Source: Neobacillus cucumis
Lineage (GTDB): Bacteria; Bacillota; Bacilli; Bacillales; Cytobacillaceae
DNA: 64,000 nt
Assembly: GCF_016908975.1 (NCBI RefSeq)
Contig: NZ_JAFBEX010000019.1
Span: 1 to 64,000 of the forward strand
Direction: 5' to 3'
Shown one piece after another: positions 8,099 to 15,933 of the stretch. Position numbers and translations under genes: made by a program. Under the pieces are notes generated by a model. That model searched no databases. It saw nothing but the letters and a program-made list of their open reading frames with translations, and was not told where the DNA came from. Positions within the stretch are counted from its first letter, which is position 1. Each line of letters begins with the position of its first letter.

Positions 8099-8680
8099 TT
8101 ACTTTATCCCAGCATGTATCTGGTAGGAAGTAATAATTGTGGTTAGCATTCCAATAATGGAGATAATTAATAATGAATATAAAAGCCTAATATCCTTTAA
8201 GAGAAAAAGTCCTGTTAAAATAATGACTGCATCAATACTAACCATAATAATCCCCACATTTACCTTTGTCCATTTTGAAATTAAAAGGGCAAGCAAATCC
8301 ATTCCCCCTGGGCTAATATGATGTCTAAGCATGACTCCTACCCCGACTCCAATAATGATTGCTCCTATTATTACACTACTAATAATTGGTATATGAACTA
8401 TTCCACTTAATGGTACGAATAATTCAACTAGACTTCCTGAGATAGCAGCTCCTATTACCCCATAATAAAAATAGAAAGGATCGGATTTTAGGGCAAATAG
8501 GTAAATTGGAATATTGAGGAGGATAAACATCAGCCCAACTTTAAATCCCCATAAATAATTTAACAGCAGGCTGATGCCAAATATTCCGCCATTAATCAGA
8601 TGGAACGGCAATATAAACATATTAATACCCACGCTAATCATTGTACTTCCGAATCCAATAACCGCTAATTTTTTCAGCAT
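8099..8680 (-). CDS. Short YitT-family membrane protein (DUF161 only)
   Basis: This 193-aa protein is almost entirely membrane segments (about five to six), with the YitT-family features INGGIFGISLLLNYLWGFKVGLMFILLNIPIY near the start and RHHISPGGMDLLALLIS in the second half. It lacks the C-terminal cytosolic DUF2179 domain that the two longer paralogues in this window carry (19779-20699 and 26979-27794). The family has no established substrate. It is a single gene, with the palindromic element 50 bases downstream of its stop. Confidence 0.75.
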   Translation of the reverse strand: MLKKLAVIGFGSTMISVGINMFILPFHLINGGIFGISLLLNYLWGFKVGLMFILLNIPIYLFALKSDPFYFYYGVIGAAISGSLVELFVPLSGIVHIPIISSVIIGAIIIGVGVGVMLRHHISPGGMDLLALLISKWTKVNVGIIMVSIDAVIILTGLFLLKDIRLLYSLLIISIIGMLTTIITSYQIHAGIK

Positions 8681-8830
8681 CCCATCATTCCTTGTCCAAT
8701 TACTTTATTACCACTTATATGTAACAATATTGGACTTCATTCAATGGATGTTTGGAGATTTGATAAAGCCTTATAAAAAAAATAAAGCCGCATAAGAAAC
8801 GGCTCCGTTTGCCTTAAAAGTTTGAATCTG

Positions 8831-9244
8831 TTAGTGAAGGTATTTTTTTCTCGAGCTAAACCTTCTGCGGAAAACAAACTTCCTTAAATCATCTTCCTTT
8901 AAATTATCGTCATAGATTAAAAACAATAAGGATTGGTACTCTGGATAATGTTCCATGACAAAAAGGGCGAACTCTTTCCGTCCGCCCTCCATTTTTATTT
9001 TAAACTCTTCCTGTTTGGTAATTTCTTTTAACAGCTTTTCAAAATATGCCTTGGTATCTTCCCACTTTTCCATACGATTCTCCAGAGTATCACGGGCATA
9101 TATCGGTAATTTGTCGATAACCAAATCAATATAGCCTTCAGACCACATGATCATTTTATCCTTTTCAGGCAACTCAAACACCATATTCATTAGTTCAATA
9201 TCATCTCCTGAACTACTAGCTGCATGTTTCCCGACCCGATTCAC
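8831..9244 (-). CDS. Conserved-looking hypothetical protein, 137 aa
   Basis: I do not recognise this family. The protein is soluble and charged, with a central helical region rich in Lys and Glu and a basic tail (FVFRRRFSSRKKYLH). No signal peptide or membrane segment is seen. GTG 9244 is chosen over the GTG at 9253 because AAGAGGTG lies 6 bases before the former and overlaps the latter. The upstream foldase gene ends 24 bases away, so this is probably the last gene of the HtrA-foldase operon. Confidence 0.65.
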   Translation of the reverse strand: MNRVGKHAASSSGDDIELMNMVFELPEKDKMIMWSEGYIDLVIDKLPIYARDTLENRMEKWEDTKAYFEKLLKEITKQEEFKIKMEGGRKEFALFVMEHYPEYQSLLFLIYDDNLKEDDLRKFVFRRRFSSRKKYLH

Positions 9245-9268
9245 TTTGTTCACCTCTTGGTTGATTGG

Positions 9269-10159
9269 TTAGGCATCCTTACTCAAAGTATTTACAATAT
9301 CATAATTTTTTTTCTTACTGTCAATCCATGTTTGATATTCCGAATCTACTTTTTGATCAATTAATGTTTCTTTTATTTGGGTCTTGCTTGCCTCATAGTT
9401 TGCCGCTTGTGCTGGCTTTTTATCCTCCACTTTTATGATATGATAGCCATAAGTTGTTTTTACCGGATCACTAATTTTACCCACTGGTAAGGAGAAAGCA
9501 ACGTTATCAAATTCTGTTACCATTGTTCCTTTCGCAAAGTAGCCAAGCTCACCGCCATTTTCCTTTGTACTACTATCGGTAGAATATTTTTTTGCTAATG
9601 TGGCGAAATCTTCACCATTATCTAGTTTCTGCTTTATTTCCTTTGCCGTTTTCTCATCTGCAACAAGAATATGGCTTGCCTTTACTTGCTCTGCGGTAGC
9701 AAAGGAATCTTTGTTCTGGTCAAAATACGTTTTCATTTCGTCTTCAGTTACAGTGATTTCAGGTTCAATCAGCTTCTTAATTAAAAGGTAATTCTTTACA
9801 TCATTTTTTAGTGCCGTAAGAGTGGTATTGTTATCTACAAGTGCCTGTTTAAAGGCATCCTCTCCACCGTACTGTTCTTTTAATTTATTTATTTCTGTGG
9901 TTACTGTACTATTGGAAATGGTAATATTTTTCTTTGCTGCCTCTGAGGCTACAATTTTATCTTCGATTATTTGATCAACCGTATCCGAGCCATATTGATT
10001 GACTAATTTATCATACAGCTCATCCTTAGTTATTGTTTCACCATTAATGGATGCCACAGCATTTTCCTTTTTTAAAGTATAGGTTAGAAAAACTCCTGCT
10101 GCGATTATGAACGCTAGTAACACAGCGATCAAAATTTTATTCTTCTTTTTCCAAACCAT
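9269..10159 (-). CDS. PpiC-type peptidyl-prolyl isomerase, membrane-anchored (PrsA/SurA/YacD-like)
   Basis: This 296-aa extracytoplasmic foldase has an N-terminal membrane anchor (ILIAVLLAFIIAAGVFLTYTL, about residues 9-29), a SurA-N-like domain (GETITKDELYDKLV onward), a parvulin domain (KASHILVADEKTAKEIK, then GGELGYFAKGTMVTEFD and YGYHIIKVEDK), and a C-terminal helix. Unlike PrsA it has no lipobox Cys, so it resembles YacD-type anchored proteins. It starts 4 bases after the HtrA-like gene, which implies a secretion quality-control operon of protease plus foldase. Confidence 0.88.
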   Translation of the reverse strand: MVWKKKNKILIAVLLAFIIAAGVFLTYTLKKENAVASINGETITKDELYDKLVNQYGSDTVDQIIEDKIVASEAAKKNITISNSTVTTEINKLKEQYGGEDAFKQALVDNNTTLTALKNDVKNYLLIKKLIEPEITVTEDEMKTYFDQNKDSFATAEQVKASHILVADEKTAKEIKQKLDNGEDFATLAKKYSTDSSTKENGGELGYFAKGTMVTEFDNVAFSLPVGKISDPVKTTYGYHIIKVEDKKPAQAANYEASKTQIKETLIDQKVDSEYQTWIDSKKKNYDIVNTLSKDA

Positions 10160-10163
10160 TACT

Positions 10164-11645
10164 TTAATTTCCTTCCGAATTTGCTGTTATTTTTGCTGTT
10201 AATGTCATCTGTTTACCATCTCGGTATATACCAAATTTGATAGTGTCACCTATTTGTACTTTTGTATATAAGTATTTTCTTAGTTCTGAAGAATTAGCAA
10301 TTTGGGTTCCATTCATAGACACAATAATATCCTTCGCTTCAAATCCTGCTTTCGCAGCTGCAGAATTAGAGTCAATATTCATAACTATGACACCTTTAGT
10401 AACATTCTCAGGCAGGTACATCTGCGGTACTTGGTCTAAGTCTTCTAGGCCAACTCCGAGATATGGACGATTGATTTTTCCGTATTTAATTAATTGGTTT
10501 ACAATAGGAATAAAATCATCACTTGGAATTGCAAAACCTAATCCTTCGACCCCTGTTTCAGATATTTTCAAGCTATTAATTCCGATAACCTGTCCCTGTG
10601 TATTAATTAGGGCGCCGCCGCTGTTACCAGGATTAATCGCTGCATCTGTTTGAATAACATTTGTATCCCAATCTCCTGCTGATGTTGATACGGAAATCGT
10701 ACGATTTGTCGCACTAATAATCCCTTGTGTCACTGTTCTAGATAAATCAGTTCCGAGCGGATTTCCAATTGCATAAACTTGGTCGCCAGGTCTTAATTTC
10801 GAAGAATCTCCGAAGTTTGCAGTTGTTGTCACATATTTTGCATCAATTTTTAAAACGGCTAAATCTGTTAACGCATCTGTTCCGACTACTTGTGCAGTAG
10901 TCTTTTGACCATTGTATAAAGAAATTTCAAGCTTAGAAGCCCCTTCTACCACGTGATTATTCGTAACAATATACGCTGTGCCATTATTTTTTTGGAAAAT
11001 AACCCCTGAGCCAGAGCCGCTTTCCACACTCTCTGAAGTATTCGAATTAGAATTAGAATCAGAACCAGAAAAAGAGTCTCCCCAGATGTCAGTAGTTTGC
11101 TGCTGTTGCTGCTGATAATTCACAATCCCAACGATTGCTTTTGAAAGCTGTTCAACAGTATCTGCCACCGAATTCGTCGAAACTGCGGTCGGCTGTGCTG
11201 TTACAGTCTTTACAGCAGTATTACTATTGATGCTGTTCGAGCTGCTCACCACTCCAGTTTGGCTATTTTGATTGAAGTAGTTCATATAGTCTGTATGTGG
11301 TAAGACAGCAAGAGTAATGACTGAACCGATTACACCTGCCGCAATCGTGGATACAAATCCTTTTACTGCCCGTTTCTTCGGTTGTAGTTGATAATTGGAA
11401 CGAGTAGATCCGCCTACTGGAGGAACAGTATTTTCATCAGGAATTCTTGTTTCCTTTATATCTTTTGTTTCACTATGCTTGTTGGACTCTAAGGAGAATG
11501 TCGCATCTACGGCATTCACAAGATTATCTAAATGGCTTTCGTCCTTCAATTTTTCAAGCGATATATCTTCAGATTGTGTATTGTCATTCTTCTCAGATGA
11601 GTTTGATTGATAGTTTTCGAATTCATTTTCATTTTTGAAGTCCAT
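10164..11645 (-). CDS. HtrA/DegP-like membrane-anchored serine protease with PDZ domain
   Basis: This 493-aa quality-control protease degrades misfolded proteins at the outer face of the membrane. It has an acidic Asn/Ser-rich cytosolic N-terminus (about 1-110), one membrane segment (about 115-135), a low-complexity Gln/Ser/Asn linker (about 180-210), an S1C protease domain with His in TNNHVVEG (about 231), Asp in LTDLAVLKI (about 261) and Ser in NPGNSGGAL (about 341), and a PDZ domain (GVIVMNIDSNSAAAKAG). It belongs to the HtrA/HtrB/HtrC group of Bacillus, though I cannot choose the exact ortholog. Direct repeats at its promoter suggest control by the adjacent two-component system. Confidence 0.93.
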   Translation of the reverse strand: MDFKNENEFENYQSNSSEKNDNTQSEDISLEKLKDESHLDNLVNAVDATFSLESNKHSETKDIKETRIPDENTVPPVGGSTRSNYQLQPKKRAVKGFVSTIAAGVIGSVITLAVLPHTDYMNYFNQNSQTGVVSSSNSINSNTAVKTVTAQPTAVSTNSVADTVEQLSKAIVGIVNYQQQQQQTTDIWGDSFSGSDSNSNSNTSESVESGSGSGVIFQKNNGTAYIVTNNHVVEGASKLEISLYNGQKTTAQVVGTDALTDLAVLKIDAKYVTTTANFGDSSKLRPGDQVYAIGNPLGTDLSRTVTQGIISATNRTISVSTSAGDWDTNVIQTDAAINPGNSGGALINTQGQVIGINSLKISETGVEGLGFAIPSDDFIPIVNQLIKYGKINRPYLGVGLEDLDQVPQMYLPENVTKGVIVMNIDSNSAAAKAGFEAKDIIVSMNGTQIANSSELRKYLYTKVQIGDTIKFGIYRDGKQMTLTAKITANSEGN

Positions 11646-11685
11646 CTTAATCGATCTCCTTTAATCTATTACTTAACTTGTCTTT

Positions 11686-11731
11686 ACTATAACTCACAAA
11701 TCTTAACAAATTATTAACAAACTTTAACGAG
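11686..11731 (-). promoter_or_regulatory. Promoter of the htrA-like operon with response-regulator-type direct repeats
   Basis: On the minus strand a -10 box TATAGT (11691-11686) has no recognisable -35. Instead the region upstream holds four direct repeats with 10-11-10 base spacing, on the plus strand CTCACAAA (11693), TTAACAAA (11703), TTAACAAA (11714) and TTAACGAG (11724). Helical-phase direct repeats overlapping the -35 are the usual binding pattern of OmpR-type activators, and such a regulator is encoded at 13583-14290. Confidence 0.5.
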
Positions 11732-11755
11732 TTTAAGAAAATATATAAAAAATAT

Positions 11756-12141
11756 GGCTGTGTTAAACTTGGATGTTGATTTCCGCTCCAGACGCTCGCT
11801 TTCCACGGGCGTGCCGGGGGGCCTCCTCGGCGCCAATACGGAGGGCAATGAAAAAGTCTGTGAAATTTAATGCGAAACTAATTCCTGAAAATTCCATCCC
11901 CACTTCCAGTTTATAATTAGTGATAAAATAGACTGAATTCCCCCACTTTGATATTGGAAAACGGTGAAATTTTGGGATTAGGTTTTTCGGAAATTTCATT
12001 ATTAAACAGAAAAGAACTTTTTCAGTGCCCTCGCCAATGCGCCTGTGGGGTTTCCCCTGCCCCGTACTTCCGCAGGAGTCGAGCGCCTTCCGCTCCAATC
12101 AACATCGTTCAAAAAAATCAACAATAACCTTTAACACAGCC
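11756..12141. mobile_element. MITE copy A (386 bp, interrupted by a second MITE)
   Basis: The ends are GGCTGTGTTAAA and TTTAACACAGCC, perfect 12-bp inverted repeats, followed inward by TGTTGATTT on both sides. An exact 8-bp target duplication AAAAATAT flanks it (11748-11755 and 12142-12149). The GC-rich body (CGCTTTCCACGGGCGTGCC, then CCCGTACTTCCGCAGGAGTC) is shared with copies at 21049-21232 and 21916-22099, but here it is split by a 192-bp insertion. It has no coding capacity. It lies between the two-component genes and the htrA-like promoter. Confidence 0.85.
11841..12032. mobile_element. Nested second MITE inside copy A (192 bp)
   Basis: The element has 17-bp inverted ends GAGGGCAATGAAAAAGT and ACTTTTTCAGTGCCCTC (one mismatch). 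It is flanked by 9-bp near-identical duplications GCCAATACG (11832-11840) and GCCAATGCG (12033-12041). Removing it with one duplication restores a body matching the uninterrupted 184-bp copies. It is AT-rich, unlike its host element, and non-coding. Confidence 0.75.
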
Positions 12142-12150
12142 AAAAATATA

Positions 12151-12178
12151 AAAAGCTGCAAGTTAATCCGCAGCTTTT
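12151..12178 (-). terminator. Terminator of the two-component operon
   Basis: AAAAGCTGC and GCAGCTTTT arms with a T-run on the minus strand overlap the end of the histidine kinase gene. The MITE was inserted two bases beyond it. Confidence 0.75.
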
Positions 12179-13593
12179 TCAAATTCTTTCATTAATCGAA
12201 TCGTAAATTTCGTCCCTTTTCCTTCTTCACTTGTAACATCTATTTCACCGTGATGAAGGAGCACTAATTGTTTAACAATCGATAGCCCTAGTCCAAATTC
12301 ACCATAGGAAGTACTGGTTCTTGAAAGATCGGCTTTATAAAACCGACGCCAGATGTTTTCAATTTCTTTTGAATCAATTCCCATCCCCGTGTCTTCCACT
12401 TCTATTATTGTGGCATGATCTTCTTTTCTTCCACGTAGCCAAATGGTCCCACCAGAAGTGAACTGAATACTATTTTTTGTTATATTAATCAAGATTTGAA
12501 TAAGTCGGTCATAATCGGCAAGAACCATAATATCCGGTGCAGCCTCAACAATAATTTGGTTGTTTTTCTCTTCAGCTAAAATGCCTAACTGCTCTTGAAT
12601 AATTTCAAGTACCTCTAATAATTGGATTTCTTCTTTAAACAATTGGATTTGATTAGAACGAATCTTTTCATAATCAAGATTTTCATTAACTAGGCGGATT
12701 AACCTTTTTGCCTCTTGACTCACTAAATTAATCCCCCGTTCCTTATCGTCTTCGGGGATCATATCATTTTTTAAACCTTCAATCACACCGCTAATGGTTG
12801 TTAATGGTGTTCGCATTTCATGGGAAACATCGGCCATAAACTGTCGCCTTCTGTTTTCAAGACTTTCTATTTCAAGCATTGATTCATTAATTTTGTTAAC
12901 CATATGGTTAAAATCATTAGCTAACTCACCAATTTCATCAAAATTGGATGTGTTTACATTTACATGATAATTTCCTTGAGAGACTTGTGATGTGGCTTCA
13001 CTTAGCCGTTTAATACGGTGGACATGAATCCTCGATAAGAACAAACTTTGTAAAAATGAAACACCAAAAGCAATTAAAATCGTATACAGTAAATACTTAT
13101 TTAGCTGCTGAATCATTTTACTTGAACCGCTGATTGGTGATGTCAGCAGGACCCCGCCAAAAAACCGACCATTTTCTGTATATGGCAATACAACAAAGGT
13201 AACCCCTTCTTGTCCAAATCGCTTATAGTCACTTTGAACAATTAATGTTTTCCCCTTCGTTATTTGGTCCCATTCGTTCTGACGTAAATTTTTAATGGCA
13301 GGACCATGTTTATTCACTAAATAGAGTTGACCATCCTGGTCAAACATACTAAAACTCATTTTTCTCGCTGCCAACACATTACTGTATTGATTAAGCACGT
13401 TATCTGAATCTAGAGGTGAAGCCTCTTTTAAATCTGATATTATTGCCTTACCATATGAAATCAGTTCTTCTGATTTATTTTCATAAATAAGATTTTCTAC
13501 ATAATGAGCAAATAGTAAACTTAATAATAAAAACGCAACAATGATAATACTAATATGACTAAAAAACTGCTGATAAAAATATTTAAACTTCAT
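12163..13593 (-). CDS. Sensor histidine kinase, HAMP-containing
   Basis: This 476-aa membrane kinase has TM1 (about residues 10-32), an extracytoplasmic sensor of about 130 residues, TM2 (about 160-180), a HAMP domain with FDEIGELANDFNHMV, an H-box FMADVSHEMRTPLTT (His about 258), an N-box ITKNSIQF, and G-boxes DTGMGI and GEFGLGLSIV. ATG 13593 is chosen: it overlaps the response regulator stop by 11 bases (translational coupling), and the protein then starts MKFKYFYQQFF. Further upstream starts are TTG or lack ribosome binding sites. The signal is unknown. The nearby HtrA-like protease gene suggests an envelope-stress input. Confidence 0.92.
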   Translation of the reverse strand: MKFKYFYQQFFSHISIIIVAFLLLSLLFAHYVENLIYENKSEELISYGKAIISDLKEASPLDSDNVLNQYSNVLAARKMSFSMFDQDGQLYLVNKHGPAIKNLRQNEWDQITKGKTLIVQSDYKRFGQEGVTFVVLPYTENGRFFGGVLLTSPISGSSKMIQQLNKYLLYTILIAFGVSFLQSLFLSRIHVHRIKRLSEATSQVSQGNYHVNVNTSNFDEIGELANDFNHMVNKINESMLEIESLENRRRQFMADVSHEMRTPLTTISGVIEGLKNDMIPEDDKERGINLVSQEAKRLIRLVNENLDYEKIRSNQIQLFKEEIQLLEVLEIIQEQLGILAEEKNNQIIVEAAPDIMVLADYDRLIQILINITKNSIQFTSGGTIWLRGRKEDHATIIEVEDTGMGIDSKEIENIWRRFYKADLSRTSTSYGEFGLGLSIVKQLVLLHHGEIDVTSEEGKGTKFTIRLMKEFEKAAD

Positions 13594-14290
13594 CCGTTTT
13601 AACTGCATCATCAAATTTATAACCAACTCCCCAAACAGTATGGAAGAAAGGTTGTGACGTTGTCTCTACTTTTTTCCGAAGTCGTTTAATGTGCACATCA
13701 ACCGTCCTCTCGTCACCGTAAAATTGATATCCCCATACCCGTTCTAGTAATTGTTCACGAGAGAATACTTGACGAGGATGTTCCACAAGATAGGAAAGTA
13801 AATCAAACTCTTTTGGTGTTAAGTTTGAAACTTGTGTATCGTCAACAAATACTTCTCTTGTTATTTTATTGACTTTAAAATGATCCGTCTTGATTAAATT
13901 GTCTTGCTCTTTATGCTCTTGGTTCTGAACTCGGCGTGTTACAGCTTTAATTCTTGCCATTAAAGTAAGCGGACTAAATGGCTTCGTTACATAGTCATCA
14001 GCCCCCATTTCCAACCCAAGAACCTGGTCTGATTCACTATCCTTCGCAGTTAACATGATAATAGGAACTGTAAACTTCTCCTCACGAATCTTTCTGCAAA
14101 TTGTAACGCCGTCCATCCCAGGAAGCATCCAATCAATAATAAGGGCATCCCATGATCCACTCTTAAAGCGGTTATATCCCTCTATGCCATCGTTAATAAA
14201 TTCGCCATTAATTCCCTCCTTGGCAAAGAACATTTCAATCATCGAGCACACACTTTTATTATCTTCAATCACTAATATCTTCACAGTCAT
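13583..14290 (-). CDS. OmpR/PhoB-family response regulator
   Basis: This 235-aa regulator has a receiver domain with the acidic pocket (IEDN), phospho-acceptor Asp53 in IIDWMLPG, Thr in MLTAKD and Lys in VTKPFSP, followed by a winged helix (about 135-230) with LTPKEFDLLSYLVEHP, SREQLLERVWGYQF and ERTVDVHIKRLRKK. The first gene of a two-gene operon, it overlaps the kinase gene at its 3' end. The direct repeats upstream of the htrA-like gene are plausible targets. The resemblance to CssR is not close enough for me to use that name. Confidence 0.93.
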   Translation of the reverse strand: MTVKILVIEDNKSVCSMIEMFFAKEGINGEFINDGIEGYNRFKSGSWDALIIDWMLPGMDGVTICRKIREEKFTVPIIMLTAKDSESDQVLGLEMGADDYVTKPFSPLTLMARIKAVTRRVQNQEHKEQDNLIKTDHFKVNKITREVFVDDTQVSNLTPKEFDLLSYLVEHPRQVFSREQLLERVWGYQFYGDERTVDVHIKRLRKKVETTSQPFFHTVWGVGYKFDDAVKTDEV

Positions 14291-14428
14291 TCATCCCCTA
14301 GCAAAAAACTCTTTCTTCTCTTAGTTTAAACGAATTTTTCTGCATATCAAACCTTCTGGCCCATTATTACATTTTAATTAAGAGTTTGTTCATAGTTTAT
14401 TAATATTTAAGTTTATTCCATTATAAAA

Positions 14429-14452
14429 GAGACTTGACAATTTCAAGTCTCC
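14429..14452 (-). terminator. Intrinsic terminator of the quinone oxidoreductase gene
   Basis: GAGACTTG-AAATTGT-CAAGTCTC followed by TTTTAT on the minus strand, about 45 bases after the stop codon. Confidence 0.65.
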
Positions 14453-14497
14453 CTTTATTTTTTATAAAAATAGGATTAATTAATATCCACTTAGTCC

Positions 14498-15472
14498 CTA
14501 TGGCTTTAAAATTAGTTTTCCAAATGTTTTTCTTGATTGTAATAAAGTATGAACTTTTGCAGCCTCTTCTAAAGGAAACACGCCACCAATGGTCAATTTT
14601 AATTTTCCCTGTCCAAGATAGGTGAATAATTCGACTAAACTTGGCTGAAGAAGCTCTGGTTTTCTCATAATTGGCGGCAGGAAAAACCCGATGACAGACT
14701 GATTTCTAGCCATTAGTGTTGATGGATAGAACCGGACTTGTTGACCGCTTGCTGCACCAAAAATAACAAGGCGCCCAAATGTAGCAAGGCACTTAACCGT
14801 TTTATTAAATACTTCACCGCCGACCATTTCGAGGGCAACATTTACGCCTCTGCCACCCGTTGCTTCTAGGACCTGATTTTCCCAATCTGGTTCTGTATAG
14901 TTGATCAGTACATCTGCCCCCATTTCACGGGCCAGGGCTAATTTTTCTTCGAAACTTGCAGTCGCGATAACTTTTCCTGCCCCCAATAATTTTGCAAGCT
15001 GTACTGCTATGGTTCCAACACCGCCAGCCGCCGCATGAATAAGAACACTTTCCCCTTTTTCTAAACGACCCATTGTGTTTAAAATGTGATACGCACTTAA
15101 ACCTTGGAGCGGAAGTGCCGCTGCGGTGTGAAAATCTAGTTGTTCTGGTATAGGAATGACTGACCTCTCATCGGCTTTAGCAAAGTCAGCGTAACCCCCA
15201 GATTCGATTAAGGTTACGATTCTTGCCCCAGGCTTCACTTTAGTAACTTCTTCCCCTACTTCCGTTACCACTCCGGCAATTTCAGCCCCTGGTATAAAGG
15301 GCAGCGGGGTTTTTACCACATATTGTCCTTCGCGTCGGGCTGTATCGGCATAATTGACACCGATGGATTTGATTTCAATTAAAACTTCATGCCTTTTTGG
15401 AACGGGTTTTTCGATTTCAATGAGGTTTAGTACTTCTGGTCCCCCATATTCCTTTAACTGTATCGCTCTCAT
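14498..15472 (-). CDS. Zinc-independent quinone oxidoreductase (MDR superfamily)
   Basis: This 324-aa protein is full length for the QOR group, NADPH-dependent enzymes reducing quinones or enones. It has a GroES-like N-terminus (GVNYADTARREGQY, PFIPGAEIAGVV), a Rossmann domain with LIHAAAGGVGTIAVQLAK (about residues 140-157), GADVLINY, and the C-terminal GKLKLTIGGVFPLEEAAKVH. No structural zinc cysteines are seen. ATG 15472 is chosen because AGGAG lies 8 bases upstream. The frame is open for three more codons to a GTG that overlaps the site. Decayed crotonase and phosphotransferase genes sit immediately upstream on the same strand, so it was probably the last gene of a former acyl-CoA catabolic operon. 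Confidence 0.88.
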   Translation of the reverse strand: MRAIQLKEYGGPEVLNLIEIEKPVPKRHEVLIEIKSIGVNYADTARREGQYVVKTPLPFIPGAEIAGVVTEVGEEVTKVKPGARIVTLIESGGYADFAKADERSVIPIPEQLDFHTAAALPLQGLSAYHILNTMGRLEKGESVLIHAAAGGVGTIAVQLAKLLGAGKVIATASFEEKLALAREMGADVLINYTEPDWENQVLEATGGRGVNVALEMVGGEVFNKTVKCLATFGRLVIFGAASGQQVRFYPSTLMARNQSVIGFFLPPIMRKPELLQPSLVELFTYLGQGKLKLTIGGVFPLEEAAKVHTLLQSRKTFGKLILKP

Positions 15473-15486
15473 TGTTTCCACTCCTA

Positions 15487-15658
15487 TTATCCTGTAAAGG
15501 CTGGTTTTCTTTTTTTCTTTGAACGCGGTGATTCCTTCTTGGTGATCCTAGGTCTGGACCATTATGTCTGAATCAGACGTTCCTGCTCCAAAATATCTTC
15601 AAGCGTGGAGGTAAATGCTGCTCCCTCATTAAAACTTTTCTTCTGTTAAATGAGCTGC
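15487..15658 (-). pseudogene. Crotonase (enoyl-CoA hydratase/isomerase) 3' remnant, frameshifted
   Basis: Translating the minus strand in successive frames gives AAHLTEEKF, then NEGAAFTSTLEDILEQER and LIQT, then DHQEGITAFKEK, then RKPAFTG and a stop. This order matches the C-terminus of crotonases of the PaaG type (LE..LE.E...Q, then DxxEGxxAFxEKRKPxFxG). At least three frame changes are needed, so it cannot make protein. It ends 15 bases before the quinone oxidoreductase start. Confidence 0.7.
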
Positions 15659-15863
15659 AAAAAATCTGATTTTTGACAAATTGGTTAAAATTTGCAAAAC
15701 GTGGATCAGTTGTTTGCCTCATTTTGTAGCGGAAATAGATTTGCTGACCAATAACAGCAAGCTTGCAATAAGCAAAGGTCAGATAAAAATTAAAATTTGT
15801 AATATCCCTGCCACTTTTATAAGCGTATAGTTCAATAAATTCCTTTCTCGTTATAATCCAACA
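15657..15863 (-). pseudogene. APH-like phosphotransferase (ACAD10/11-associated type) 3' remnant
   Basis: An open stretch on the minus strand encodes ITRKEFIELYAYKSGRDI, then FYLTFAYCKLAVIGQQIYFR and DPRFANFNQFV. This is the C-terminal part of the phosphotransferase family commonly found in fatty-acid oxidation clusters (typically FYxxFxxFKLAVIxQQIYYRY, then DxRFAxF). There is no start codon, kinase motif or N-terminal domain: about four fifths of the gene is gone. It joins the crotonase remnant directly and lies 8 bases from a TetR operator. Confidence 0.7.
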
Positions 15864-15870
15864 TAACTTT

Positions 15871-15888
15871 ATACTAACCGGTTGGTAT
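15871..15888. promoter_or_regulatory. TetR-type operator, copy 1
   Basis: The near-palindrome ATACTAACCGGTTGGTAT matches 16 of 18 bases with the site at 16588-16605 on the other side of the TetR gene. The sequence type (ACYAACCNGTTRGT) is common for TetR regulators. It now heads the decayed phosphotransferase remnant. Confidence 0.65.
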
Positions 15889-15933
15889 ACTCACTTGAAA
15901 AAAGAGAGGAATTTTCCCACTTCCCAAGTTTAG

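Noticed and set aside
11763..12098. Open reading frame of 111 codons on the minus strand
   Set aside because: It lies wholly inside MITE copy A and its nested element. Its first residues are the translated repeat (MERKALDSCGSTGQG), repeated in the frame at 21006-21191 in copy B.
13583..14290. Naming the two-component system CssRS because of the HtrA-like neighbour
   Set aside because: Gene context resembles the B. subtilis htrB-cssRS region, but the receiver and sensor sequences do not closely match CssR and CssS as I recall them.
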